A stretch of DNA of 64,000 nucleotides from Altererythrobacter sp. GTDB lineage: Bacteria; Pseudomonadota; Alphaproteobacteria; Sphingomonadales; Sphingomonadaceae. Where the stretch lies: positions 496,001-560,000 of the forward strand of contig JAEULJ010000001.1 in NCBI GenBank assembly GCA_016793865.1, in the 5' to 3' direction. Below are positions 26,923 through 34,873 of the stretch, piece by piece. The stretch's first letter is position 1. Every line of letters begins with the position of its first letter. The notes below the pieces were generated by a model. That model made no database searches. It worked only from the letters and a program-made list of their open reading frames with translations, and had not been told where the DNA came from. A program made the translations under genes and the position numbers.

Positions 26923-28145
26923 AGCAGGCGCGGCCGATCACCATCACCGGCGGGAAACTGGTGCTCGCGGGCGAGCTGCGCGATGGCGCGATCCGGCTGG
27001 CCGGAGGTCGCATCGAGGCGCTGGGCGATGTCCGCGCGCAGGATGGCGACGAGGTCGTCGAGGCCAGGGGCAAGCTCATCGCACCCGGCCTGATCGATTG
27101 CGGGGTCTTCGCGGTGGACAAGCCCGCGTTCCATTTCGGCGGCATCACCCGCGCCGCGCTGATGCCCGATCAGCAGCCGCCGCTCGACCTGCCGAGCCGC
27201 GTCACGCACATCGCCCGCAGCGGCAAGCCCGATCTGTGGGTCCATCCCCTGGCCGCCGCAACGCGCGGGCTGGCGGGCGAGGCGATGGCGGAACTGGCGC
27301 TGATGCGCGAGGCGGGTGCCCGAGGGGTCGCCACCGGACGCCGCTGGATCGGGGATTCGGGTGCGATGCTGCGGCTGCTGAGCTACGCCGCGATGCTTGA
27401 CCTGCCGGTGATCGCCCATGCCGAGGACGCGGGCCTTGCCGGGGAGGCGGTGGCGACGGCAGGCGAGATGGCGACCCGCATGGGCCTGCCCGCCGCGCCG
27501 GCCGAGGCCGAAGCGCTGGCGATCGCCCGCGACCTGGCGCTGGCGGAGCTTGCCGGCGCGCGGCTGCATATCCGCCAGGTCACCACGCGCGCCGGGCTGG
27601 CGCTGGTGCGCCAGGCCAGGGCGCGCGGCCTGTGCGTCACCGCCGGGGTCACCCCCGCGCACATCCATCTGTCGGATCTGGCGATCGGCGATTTCCGCAG
27701 TTTCGCCCGGCTTTCACCACCCCTGCGCAGCGAGGACGACCGGCAGGCGGTGCGCGAAGCCATCGCCGACGGCACCATCGACATCATCGCCTCGGGCCAC
27801 GATCCGCGCGGGCCGGAGGACAAGCGCCTGCCATTCGCCGATGCCGCGCCGGGGATGGCGGGTGCCGAGGTTCTGCTGGCCACCACGCTGGGGCTGGTGC
27901 GCGACGGCGTGATCGACCTGCCGCGCGCCTTCGCGCTCCTGGCGGGCAATCCGGGGCGGTTGCTGGGCGTGGAGGCGGGGGAGCTGCGCGAGGGGGCGGA
28001 AGCCGATATCGCGCTGATCGACGCCGAGCGCCCCTGGATCGTCGACAGCCGCAAGATGGCCGCCACCGCCGGCAACACGCCCTTCGATGGCCAGCCCATG
28101 CAGGGCCGCGTCGAGGGGCTGTGGAAAGGCGGCGTGAGGGTCTAG
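26919..28145 (+). CDS. pyrC': dihydroorotase-like protein lacking the HxH metal site (PyrC'-type)
   Basis: 408-residue amidohydrolase-fold protein aligned with class I dihydroorotase (end of strand 1 [24 protein letters not shown]-like AHIHLSD, and [15 protein letters not shown]). The metal ligands of active enzymes normally sit in DxHxHxR after strand 1; here the position reads [10 protein letters not shown], so both His are absent. In Pseudomonas an inactive PyrC' of this kind is needed to assemble the ATCase complex, and its gene overlaps pyrB as here. Structural role inferred; an active dihydroorotase should be encoded elsewhere. Confidence 0.85.
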   Translation: MKQARPITITGGKLVLAGELRDGAIRLAGGRIEALGDVRAQDGDEVVEARGKLIAPGLIDCGVFAVDKPAFHFGGITRAALMPDQQPPLDLPSRVTHIARSGKPDLWVHPLAAATRGLAGEAMAELALMREAGARGVATGRRWIGDSGAMLRLLSYAAMLDLPVIAHAEDAGLAGEAVATAGEMATRMGLPAAPAEAEALAIARDLALAELAGARLHIRQVTTRAGLALVRQARARGLCVTAGVTPAHIHLSDLAIGDFRSFARLSPPLRSEDDRQAVREAIADGTIDIIASGHDPRGPEDKRLPFADAAPGMAGAEVLLATTLGLVRDGVIDLPRAFALLAGNPGRLLGVEAGELREGAEADIALIDAERPWIVDSRKMAATAGNTPFDGQPMQGRVEGLWKGGVRV

Positions 28146-28153
28146 CGCGCCCG

Positions 28154-29515
28154 TCAGCGCGAGGCGACGCGGGTCGGGCCAGCCTTGGCCGCAGCGCTGC
28201 GAACAGCCGGCTTCGCAACCGCACCGGGCAGCGTGCCGGCATAGGCGAGGCAGCCGTTGCCGCCCTTCCTGACCATCGAGCAGAACGAAACCGCCGAGTT
28301 CCTGGCGAAGCCGCCAGCGGCGACGCGATAGTAGGTCTTGCCGTTCACCACGGCCCTGGTGACCAGCCGATCCGCGCCCTTCAGCTCAGGGTGGCGCTTC
28401 TGGAACCGGACCCAGGCGTTGTTCGCCCCGCTCATCGAGGCGTAGCTGCCGAGCTGGACGCGGAAGGCGCCGGGCTTGCGGACGAAGGCCGCGGCGAATT
28501 TCGCCGAGGGCGTGGCGGGAACGGGGTGGGCAGCGGCGACACGGCGCGCGGGCCGCTCCACCACCGGCTTCGGCAGCGCGATGCGCGGCGCGGCGGGCGT
28601 GCTCGACACCGCGACCGGGGCCGGGACCGGCTCATACATGGCCAGCGAGGCGCTTTCCGCCTGGGCGGCCGGAGCTTCGGCTGCCGGCAGCTCCGCATCC
28701 GCGGCGGCAAGCGTGGCCTGCGCCTCGGAAGGCGCGAGCGGAACGGGCTGAGCCGCCACCGATTCGGCCGCGAGTTGCTCGCTGGTCGGGAAATTGCGGA
28801 GCGCGAGCTGGGCGGGCTGGCCGGCATCGGGCTTGACCACCACGCCGAGCAGGGCGGCAACCCGCTGGGTGGCCATTTCCGGCGCGGACATCTGGGCCCA
28901 TTCGCCCAGCCGCGTGTCGAGCTTGTCGGCGGTCAGGTCCTGCGCCGCCAGCAAGCGGGCGGAACGCCAGTCTCCCTTGAGCGCGAAGGCATAGGCAAGG
29001 TTCTGGCGCAGCTTGGGGGTGTTGGTGCCGTAGCGCAGCGCGTTGGAAAGTGCCTCGACGCCCTGCTGCGGGCTGCCGGCCAGCGTGATCGCCAGGCCGT
29101 AGTCCGCCGGGTCGATGGCGGCCTGATGCTCGCCGAGCACCGCCTGCGCCTCGGCATAGCGGCCGATCGCCGACAGGCTGAGCGCATAGCTCAGAACCGT
29201 GCGGCCCGAGGTCTCGCCCAGTTCGACCGCCTCGCCCAGCGTGCTGGCGGCGGACACGAAACGGCCGGCGTTGAGATAGGTGGTGCCCAGCAGTGCGCGG
29301 GTCGCACCGTCGCGCGGCGCGGCGAGCACGGCGGCTTCAGCGGCGGCGACCGCTTTTTCGCCCTTGCCCTTGGCCAGCGCGGCGCGGGCCGCGTCGACGG
29401 AAGCGACGGCGCCGGGCGCGGGCTTGCCGGCACAGCCCGCCAGGCTGGCGGAGGCCAGCGCGGTGGTGAGCGCGAACCCGAGGATTCGGGCGGTCGTGGG
29501 CTTGGCAGTGGGCAT
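28154..29515 (-). CDS. TPR- and SPOR-domain lipoprotein
   Basis: 453-residue envelope protein. A lipobox ASLAGC places the lipidated Cys at residue 28; then come TPR-like helices (about 40-215), a low-complexity Ala/Pro linker (about 255-335) and a C-terminal SPOR domain (about 345-420, FRVQLGSYASMSGANNAW to YYRVAAGGF) that binds denuded peptidoglycan at division sites. Third gene of a minus-strand cassette behind a ParA-like ATPase and a small DNA-binding-like protein, 34 bases after the latter. A role in division or septal envelope upkeep is inferred. Confidence 0.85.
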   Translation of the reverse strand: MPTAKPTTARILGFALTTALASASLAGCAGKPAPGAVASVDAARAALAKGKGEKAVAAAEAAVLAAPRDGATRALLGTTYLNAGRFVSAASTLGEAVELGETSGRTVLSYALSLSAIGRYAEAQAVLGEHQAAIDPADYGLAITLAGSPQQGVEALSNALRYGTNTPKLRQNLAYAFALKGDWRSARLLAAQDLTADKLDTRLGEWAQMSAPEMATQRVAALLGVVVKPDAGQPAQLALRNFPTSEQLAAESVAAQPVPLAPSEAQATLAAADAELPAAEAPAAQAESASLAMYEPVPAPVAVSSTPAAPRIALPKPVVERPARRVAAAHPVPATPSAKFAAAFVRKPGAFRVQLGSYASMSGANNAWVRFQKRHPELKGADRLVTRAVVNGKTYYRVAAGGFARNSAVSFCSMVRKGGNGCLAYAGTLPGAVAKPAVRSAAAKAGPTRVASR

Positions 29516-29549
29516 CGCTTTCGCTCCTGGAGCTTGCGGATGGAAGGGT

Positions 29550-30041
29550 TCAGTCGCGCAGGACCTGCGCGGCGAGGGTGTCGATCTCGGGCATCTGCGC
29601 GAGCAGCGCGTCGAGCGCGTCGGTCACGATCTGCTGGGCGCTGCGGCCACGCACGGTGCAGGCGAGGCGCAGCTTGAGGTGGCGCTCGGCATCGAGCCGG
29701 AGCGTGAAGGCGGCGCGGCGGCTGTCGCGCGCGGCGCGGGCGCTCGGCACCGGAGCGGGCGTTTCGAGCCGGGCCTGGATGCGGTCCAGCGTGGCGCGCA
29801 CGGGATTGCCGTCGGGGCGCTGCGCGCCCGTCTCGCGCTCCTGGTGAAGACGGACGACACGCGCGCCGCCTTCGGACGCGCCTTCATCCCCCATGTCGTT
29901 CCAGCCAAGATCTTCCAGGTTGGCCGCAGCGGTCTTGCCGTCGGTCACCCCGGCGGTGTTCTGCGGCCGCATCGCCGGCTTCGCGCCGCCCTTGCGGGCC
30001 AGCAGCGCGGGGGAGAGAGAGGCAAAGCCCGGTTCGCTCAT
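29550..30041 (-). CDS. small ParA-associated protein with C-terminal ribbon-helix-helix-like segment
   Basis: 163 residues with no familiar enzyme motif. The first ~100 residues are polar and probably disordered. The last 60 (FTLRLDAERHLKLRLACTV followed by RSAQQIVTDALDALLAQM) resemble a ribbon-helix-helix DNA-binding fold. Located 29 bases downstream of the ParA-like gene on the same strand, the usual position of a ParA partner, so it may stimulate the ATPase or bind DNA. No parS-like repeats were seen nearby. Function not known. Confidence 0.65.
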   Translation of the reverse strand: MSEPGFASLSPALLARKGGAKPAMRPQNTAGVTDGKTAAANLEDLGWNDMGDEGASEGGARVVRLHQERETGAQRPDGNPVRATLDRIQARLETPAPVPSARAARDSRRAAFTLRLDAERHLKLRLACTVRGRSAQQIVTDALDALLAQMPEIDTLAAQVLRD

Positions 30042-30070
30042 GGCCGTGGACCCGATCCCTTGCTGTCGGC

Positions 30071-30787
30071 CTACTGCGCGACCCGGCGGCCGAAGCCGCC
30101 CGCGGGGCGATAGGCACCGGGAATCGCCGATTGCATATTCGGCGCGGCAAAGACGGTACGGCGGAAGTTCTTCTCCAGCCGGTCGCTGATGTATTTCCAC
30201 AACGCGGTCACCTCGGCGGCGCTGCGTCCGTCGGGATCGACCTCCATGACCGTGCGGCCATCGATCATCGAAGCGGCGAAGTCGGTGCGGTGATGCAGGG
30301 TAATCGGTGCGACGGTGCCGTGCTGGCTCAGCGCGACGGCGGCCTCGCTGGTGATCTTGGCCTTGGGCGTCGCGGCGTTGACGACGAACACCAGCGGCTT
30401 GCCGGCGCGCTCGCACAGATCGACGGTGGCGCCCACGGCGCGCAGGTCGTGCGGGCTGGGGCGGGTCGGCACCACGATCAGCTCCGCGACCGAGATCACG
30501 GACTGGATCGCCATTGTGATCGCCGGCGGGGTGTCGAGCACCGCCAGCTTGAAGCCCTGCTCGCGCAGCACCTGGAGATCGCTCGCGAGGCGGGCGACGG
30601 TGGTCTGGGCGAAGGCGGGGTATTCGGCCTCGCGCTCGTTCCACCAGTCGGCCAGCGAGCCCTGAGGGTCGATATCGATCAGCACCACGGGCCCTGCGCC
30701 GGCGCGCTGGGCCTGGACGGCGAGATGCCCGGAAAGGGTCGTCTTGCCCGATCCGCCTTTTTGCGAAGCCAACGCGAGTACTCGCAC
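30071..30787 (-). CDS. ParA/MinD-family ATPase
   Basis: 238-residue deviant-Walker ATPase: Walker A KGGSGKTT at residues 10-17 with the signature Lys10 and Lys15, Walker A' VVLIDIDPQGSL, Walker B LAVLDTPPA, and a later VNAATPK. It lacks the N-terminal DNA-binding extension of plasmid-type ParA and is not adjacent to a standard parB, so it is an orphan ParA that may position a cellular cargo. GTG at 30787 is chosen because the fold begins there and AGGGGG lies about 8 bases upstream. Confidence 0.85.
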   Translation of the reverse strand: MRVLALASQKGGSGKTTLSGHLAVQAQRAGAGPVVLIDIDPQGSLADWWNEREAEYPAFAQTTVARLASDLQVLREQGFKLAVLDTPPAITMAIQSVISVAELIVVPTRPSPHDLRAVGATVDLCERAGKPLVFVVNAATPKAKITSEAAVALSQHGTVAPITLHHRTDFAASMIDGRTVMEVDPDGRSAAEVTALWKYISDRLEKNFRRTVFAAPNMQSAIPGAYRPAGGFGRRVAQ

Positions 30788-30941
30788 GCCCGGTCCCCCT
30801 GAGATTCGACCTGTGTCTTCAATCCTGTGCCCGCCCACGGGCGGCATGAAGCCCAATCGCAAACTGCGCCTAATTTTGGGTTAATGGCCGGGCCTCGCCG
30901 CGGCGCTTTTCCGCCAGGGGCTGAGCGGTTAGGCGAGCGGC

Positions 30942-32177
30942 ATGACCGACGGCCCGCCCGCACCCGCTCCCCCCGCCAACCCAAACGGCCGGCTACCCGC
31001 GCTCGACGTGGTGCGCGGCGTGGCGGTGCTGGGCATCGTGATCGCCAATATTCCGGGCCTTGGGCAACCGCTGGTGGCGGCGGTATGGCCGGGCGCCTTC
31101 CTGTCGCCGCCCGGCCCCTTCGCGGAATGGCTGTGGGGTGCCCAGCTCGTGCTGGTGGACGGCAAGATGCGTGGGCTGTTCACCCTGCTGTTCGGCGCGG
31201 GCATGGTGCTGTTCCTGCGCGGCGCGGAGGCCCGCGAGGCCGGCAGCGGCCCCGGCCTCCTGGCCCGGCGGTTGGGCTGGCTGGCGCTGTTCGGCCTGCT
31301 GCACTGGGCGCTGCTGTGGCGCGGGGACATCCTGCTGCCCTATGCCGTGGCGGGACTGCTGATGCTCGGCTTCGCCGGCTGGAGCTGGCGACGCCAGCTT
31401 GCGCTCGGGCTGGCCGGCTACACCGCCGGCGCGCTGGTCAATTTCGTCGCTCTCGTGCCTTTGGCGACAGGGGTTCTGAGGCCGCCTTCCGGTCTGGATG
31501 GGGGCGAGGCCGCCATGCTGGTCGAGGCGAGGCGTGAAGCGGCACTGATCGCGGGTGGCGATTACGCCGGTTCGGTGCGCTATGCGCTCGAGGAGCAGCT
31601 GCCCACGCTGCCGCTCGACCTCGCCTTCGGACTGTTCGAGACCGCGCCGCTGATGCTGATCGGGATGGGCCTGATCGGCGCCGGCCTTTTCGACGGACGG
31701 ATCGGGGCACGGCGGCAGGTGCGAGCCGGGGTGTGGCTGTGGTTGGCCGGGGCGCTCGCCTCGGTGCCCGTGGCGATGTGGGCGATCGAGCGCGGGATCG
31801 GCTATTGGATTAGCTTCGCCGCCATAATGGGTTGGCTGCCCCTGACGCAGCTCGCCGGCGCGCTGGGGCTTGCGGCAATGCTGGCGGCATGGGGCGCGCG
31901 GCCGGGCGGGGCGCTCAAGAACAGGCTGGCGGAGGCCGGGCGCTGCGCCTTCACCAATTACATCGCTACCAGCGCGCTGGCGCTGGCGCTGTTCTCGGGA
32001 TGGGGGCTGGGACTCTACGGCAAGCTCTCGCGGATCGAGCTTTACGCGCTGGTGCCGCTGTTCTGGCTGGCCATGCTCGCCTGGCCCCGCTGGTGGCTCG
32101 CCCGCTTCCGGCACGGCCCGCTCGAATGGGCGTGGCGCAGCCTGACCTATTGGCGGGTGGTCCCCTTCCGCCGCTGA
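30942..32177 (+). CDS. DUF418 multi-pass membrane protein
   Basis: 411-residue inner-membrane protein with about 10 hydrophobic helices. It begins with the family pattern LPALDVVRGVAVLGIVIANI, continues with MRGLFTLLFGAGMVLFLRG, and ends with the DUF418 signature HGPLEWAWRSLTYWRV (YeiB-like). Biochemical function is unproven; transport or acyl transfer has been suggested for relatives. Its last 31 bases overlap the convergent DUF2721 gene. Confidence 0.85.
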   Translation: MTDGPPAPAPPANPNGRLPALDVVRGVAVLGIVIANIPGLGQPLVAAVWPGAFLSPPGPFAEWLWGAQLVLVDGKMRGLFTLLFGAGMVLFLRGAEAREAGSGPGLLARRLGWLALFGLLHWALLWRGDILLPYAVAGLLMLGFAGWSWRRQLALGLAGYTAGALVNFVALVPLATGVLRPPSGLDGGEAAMLVEARREAALIAGGDYAGSVRYALEEQLPTLPLDLAFGLFETAPLMLIGMGLIGAGLFDGRIGARRQVRAGVWLWLAGALASVPVAMWAIERGIGYWISFAAIMGWLPLTQLAGALGLAAMLAAWGARPGGALKNRLAEAGRCAFTNYIATSALALALFSGWGLGLYGKLSRIELYALVPLFWLAMLAWPRWWLARFRHGPLEWAWRSLTYWRVVPFRR

Positions 32178-32683
32178 CGCGGCGGCGGCTGGTCACGCAC
32201 AGCTGCCCCTCGGGCCGGTTCGCGCGAGGCCAGGCGGGTCTCGCGGAAGAAGAAGCCGAGGCCCACGATCAGCAGCAGCATGGTCAGCACCCAGGCCAGC
32301 ACGATCACCGTGCCCAGCCGCGTCTCGACATAGGCGGACAGGAACAGCAGCGCGATCACCACGCTGATCGTCGCCGCCGATCCGGTGGAGGCCATCACCG
32401 CGTGCTGAATGGTGCGGCGGCGCAGCATCAGCCAGGCGTGTTCAGGATCGTCGGGATCCTGGCGTCCGTCGGCGATGCGTTCGTCGATCTTCTCGATACG
32501 GCCCGCGACCCAGATCATCCGGCTCATCATCACGTTCATGATCGCGCCGATGCCGCTGAGGAGGAACGCGGGCGCGAGGCTGAGCGCCACGATCTGCTGC
32601 ACCTTGGGCGTGCTGCCGGTGCGTGACAGGATTTCGTGGACCACGTCGGGCGCCGCCACGCCGGAAAGGATATCGAGGATCAT
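32147..32683 (-). CDS. DUF2721 membrane protein
   Basis: 178 residues: an N-terminal helix region with the DUF2721 pattern LAPAFLLSGIGAIMNVMMSRMIWVAGRIEKI, then two further helices (about 95-120 and 125-148) and a basic tail. Function unknown. The ATG overlaps the stop of der (ATGA), so it is translated with that gene; its 3' end overlaps the convergent DUF418 gene by 31 bases. Confidence 0.82.
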   Translation of the reverse strand: MILDILSGVAAPDVVHEILSRTGSTPKVQQIVALSLAPAFLLSGIGAIMNVMMSRMIWVAGRIEKIDERIADGRQDPDDPEHAWLMLRRRTIQHAVMASTGSAATISVVIALLFLSAYVETRLGTVIVLAWVLTMLLLIVGLGFFFRETRLASREPARGAAVRDQPPPRQRRKGTTRQ

Positions 32684-34077
32684 GGCTTGCCCGAGCCGGA
32701 ATTGGCGAACGGGTTCTTCGAGGATTTCAGCGTCACCCGCACCGGCACCGCCTCGAAGCCGAGCGATTTGCGGATGCCGTTCACCAGATAGCGTTCATAG
32801 CTCTTGGGCAGATCGTCCAGCCGGCTGCCGAAGATCACGAAGCGCGGCGGGCGGGTGCCGGCCTGGGTGATATAGCGCAGCTTGATCCGCCGGCCGCCAG
32901 GCGCGGGCGGAGGATTGGCCTCCATCGCATCGTCGAACCAGCGGTTGAGCGCGGCGGTCGGCACCCGCTTCGACCAGGCCTCACGCAGTTCGAAGGCCGC
33001 GCCGATCATGGTGTCGAGCCCCTTGCCCGTTCGCGCGCTGACCGCCAGCACGGGCAGGCCACGCACCTGGCTCAGGCCATCTTCCAGCGCGCCCTTGATG
33101 CCGTTGAACAGGCTGCTGGCATTTTCCGCCACATCCCATTTGTTTATCGCGATCATCAGCGCCCGGCCCTCTTCCAGCACCAGGCTGGCGATCTTGAGAT
33201 CCTGATGCTCAAGCCCGCGCGTGGCGTCCAGCAGCAGGATCACCACCTCGGCGAAATCCACGGCGCGGCGGGCATCGGCGACGCTCAGCCTCTCGAGCTT
33301 GTCGACGACCTGCGCCTTCTTGCGCATCCCGGCGGTATCGATCAGCCGCACCTCGCGCGCCTCGCCGCTCTTCGGGTCGCGCCATTCCCAGTCCACCGCG
33401 ATCGAATCGCGGGTGATCCCGGCTTCCGGCCCCGTCAGCAACCGGTCTTCGCCCAGCAGGCGGTTGATGAGCGTGGACTTGCCGGCGTTGGGCCGGCCGA
33501 CGATGGCGAGCTTGAGCGGACCGGCGGGCGCGTCCTCCCCTTCCTCCAGGACTTCGGCCATTTCATCGGCGGCTTCGGCCTTGGCACCGATGATGGGCCA
33601 CAGCGCGTCGAAAAGGTCGGCCACGCCTTCGCCATGCTCGGCGCTCAGGCCCACGGGTTCGCCGAAACCGAGCGCGAAGCTTTCGAAGATGCCCGCGTCA
33701 CCCGCGCGGCCCTCCGCCTTGTTGGCGACCAGCACCACCGGCACGCCCTGCCCGCGCAGCCAGCGTGCGATCTCCTCGTCGAGCGGGGTGAGGCCGGCCC
33801 GCGAATCGAATACGAACAGCGCCGCATCGGCGCCCTCCAGGCTCATCTGCGTCTGCGCGCGCATCCGGCCAGGCAGGCTCTCGGCGTCCTCGTCCTCCCA
33901 CCCCGCCGTGTCCACGGCGGTGAACTCCAGCCCCGCGACGATGGCATCGCCCATCCGGCGATCGCGGGTGACGCCGGGCTGATCGTCGACCAGCGCCAGC
34001 TTCTTGCCGATCAGCCGGTTGAACAGCGTGGACTTGCCGACATTGGGCCGGCCGATGATGATGACGACCGGCTTCAC
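32680..34077 (-). CDS. der: ribosome-assembly GTPase Der (EngA)
   Basis: 465-residue protein with two tandem G domains and a C-terminal KH-like domain, needed for 50S subunit maturation. Domain 1: P-loop GRPNVGKST, G3 DTAGW, G4 NKAE. Domain 2 (from about residue 187): GRPNAGKST, DTAGM, NKWD. The KH-like part ends in RVTLKSSKNPFA. An acidic linker (residues about 165-185) separates the G domains. Cotranscribed with DUF2721 and 13 bases downstream of the DUF3297 gene. Confidence 0.96.
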   Translation of the reverse strand: MKPVVIIIGRPNVGKSTLFNRLIGKKLALVDDQPGVTRDRRMGDAIVAGLEFTAVDTAGWEDEDAESLPGRMRAQTQMSLEGADAALFVFDSRAGLTPLDEEIARWLRGQGVPVVLVANKAEGRAGDAGIFESFALGFGEPVGLSAEHGEGVADLFDALWPIIGAKAEAADEMAEVLEEGEDAPAGPLKLAIVGRPNAGKSTLINRLLGEDRLLTGPEAGITRDSIAVDWEWRDPKSGEAREVRLIDTAGMRKKAQVVDKLERLSVADARRAVDFAEVVILLLDATRGLEHQDLKIASLVLEEGRALMIAINKWDVAENASSLFNGIKGALEDGLSQVRGLPVLAVSARTGKGLDTMIGAAFELREAWSKRVPTAALNRWFDDAMEANPPPAPGGRRIKLRYITQAGTRPPRFVIFGSRLDDLPKSYERYLVNGIRKSLGFEAVPVRVTLKSSKNPFANSGSGKP

Positions 34078-34090
34078 GGGGGCGCCCTTG

Positions 34091-34375
34091 TCAGCCTTTC
34101 TTCGCCACCGGGGCCTCGGCCCCCAGATCCTGGAACCAGGCCTCCACCGGCCCGAACAGCTTGAGCGTCAGCGGCTGGCCCTTGCGGTCCATGCTCTTGC
34201 CGGCCTGAACCCGGACCCATCCTTCCGAGATCGAGTATTCCTCGATATCGGTGCGCTCGCGCCCCTTGAAGCGGATGCCCACCCCGCGGCGCAGAAGTTC
34301 CTCGTCAAAGCGCGGGTTGCGCGGATTGACGCTCAGGTGATCGGGGGGCGTGTCGGAGGCCGGCTTGTCGCTCAT
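34091..34375 (-). CDS. DUF3297 family protein
   Basis: 94 residues matching the DUF3297 pattern: PPDHLSVNPRNPRFDEELL, then GIRFKGRERTDIEEYSISEG and GKSMDRKGQPLTLKLFGPVE. Small soluble protein found mostly in alphaproteobacteria and related groups; function unknown. Directly upstream of der on the same strand. Confidence 0.85.
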   Translation of the reverse strand: MSDKPASDTPPDHLSVNPRNPRFDEELLRRGVGIRFKGRERTDIEEYSISEGWVRVQAGKSMDRKGQPLTLKLFGPVEAWFQDLGAEAPVAKKG

Positions 34376-34408
34376 GCCGCGCGCCCTACCCGCGCCGCGG
34401 TGGAACCG

Positions 34409-34591
34409 TCAATCCGGGGCCGTGGGGGCCGGGGTCTCGATCGGCCCGGTATCGGGCTGGTCGTAGTCGGGCGCCGGGGGGTCGAAGCCGGGGGGTTCCT
34501 GCTGCGGAGGGGATTCGACCGGTGGGCTGTCCGGCGGCATCTCGGGCGGAGCGGCTGGATAGTCCGTATCGGGCGGGGGGCGGCTGGCCAT
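34409..34591 (-). CDS. short proline-rich protein, hypothetical
   Basis: 60 residues, about one third proline with many Asp and Glu, no fold expected. AAAGGA lies about 8 bases before the ATG, which is the main argument for translation. It lies within the 498-base stretch between DUF3297 and trigger factor; the rest of that stretch holds tRNA-Leu and no other recognisable element. Could be spurious. Confidence 0.4.
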   Translation of the reverse strand: MASRPPPDTDYPAAPPEMPPDSPPVESPPQQEPPGFDPPAPDYDQPDTGPIETPAPTAPD

Positions 34592-34727
34592 GGGGAGGAT
34601 CCTTTCTCCCCATCAACCGCCCGACGCCGCAGGTGTTCCACGCGCTTGCCCTTTTGCCCGCGCCCGCGTAGAGGCCGCCGGCCATCGTGCCGGGCCTTGC
34701 CGTCCGGCGCGTCCTTCGTTGCGGCGA

Positions 34728-34812
34728 GCGGGCGTGGCGGAATTGGTAGACGCACCAGATTTAGGTTCTGGCATCGCAAGATGTGGGGGTTCGAGTCCCT
34801 TCGCCCGCACCA
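34728..34812 (+). tRNA. tRNA-Leu (anticodon UAG)
   Basis: 85 bases including encoded CCA: acceptor GCGGGCG pairs with CGCCCGC; anticodon loop TTTAGGT on stem CCAGA/TCTGG reads UAG (codon CUA family); a long variable arm (GCATCGCAAGATGT) and T loop GGTTCGAGTCC are typical of class II tRNA-Leu. It lies 61 bases upstream of trigger factor. Confidence 0.97.
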
Positions 34813-34873
34813 CTCCGCCGCCCGCCGCACAGCGGCTGAGCGCTATTCCATCGGTTCGAGAGTTCATCCTTCC

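Noticed and set aside
33700-33745. Der domain 1 has NKAE instead of NKxD
   Set aside because: I regard this as ordinary variation in the first G domain of Der, not a defect.
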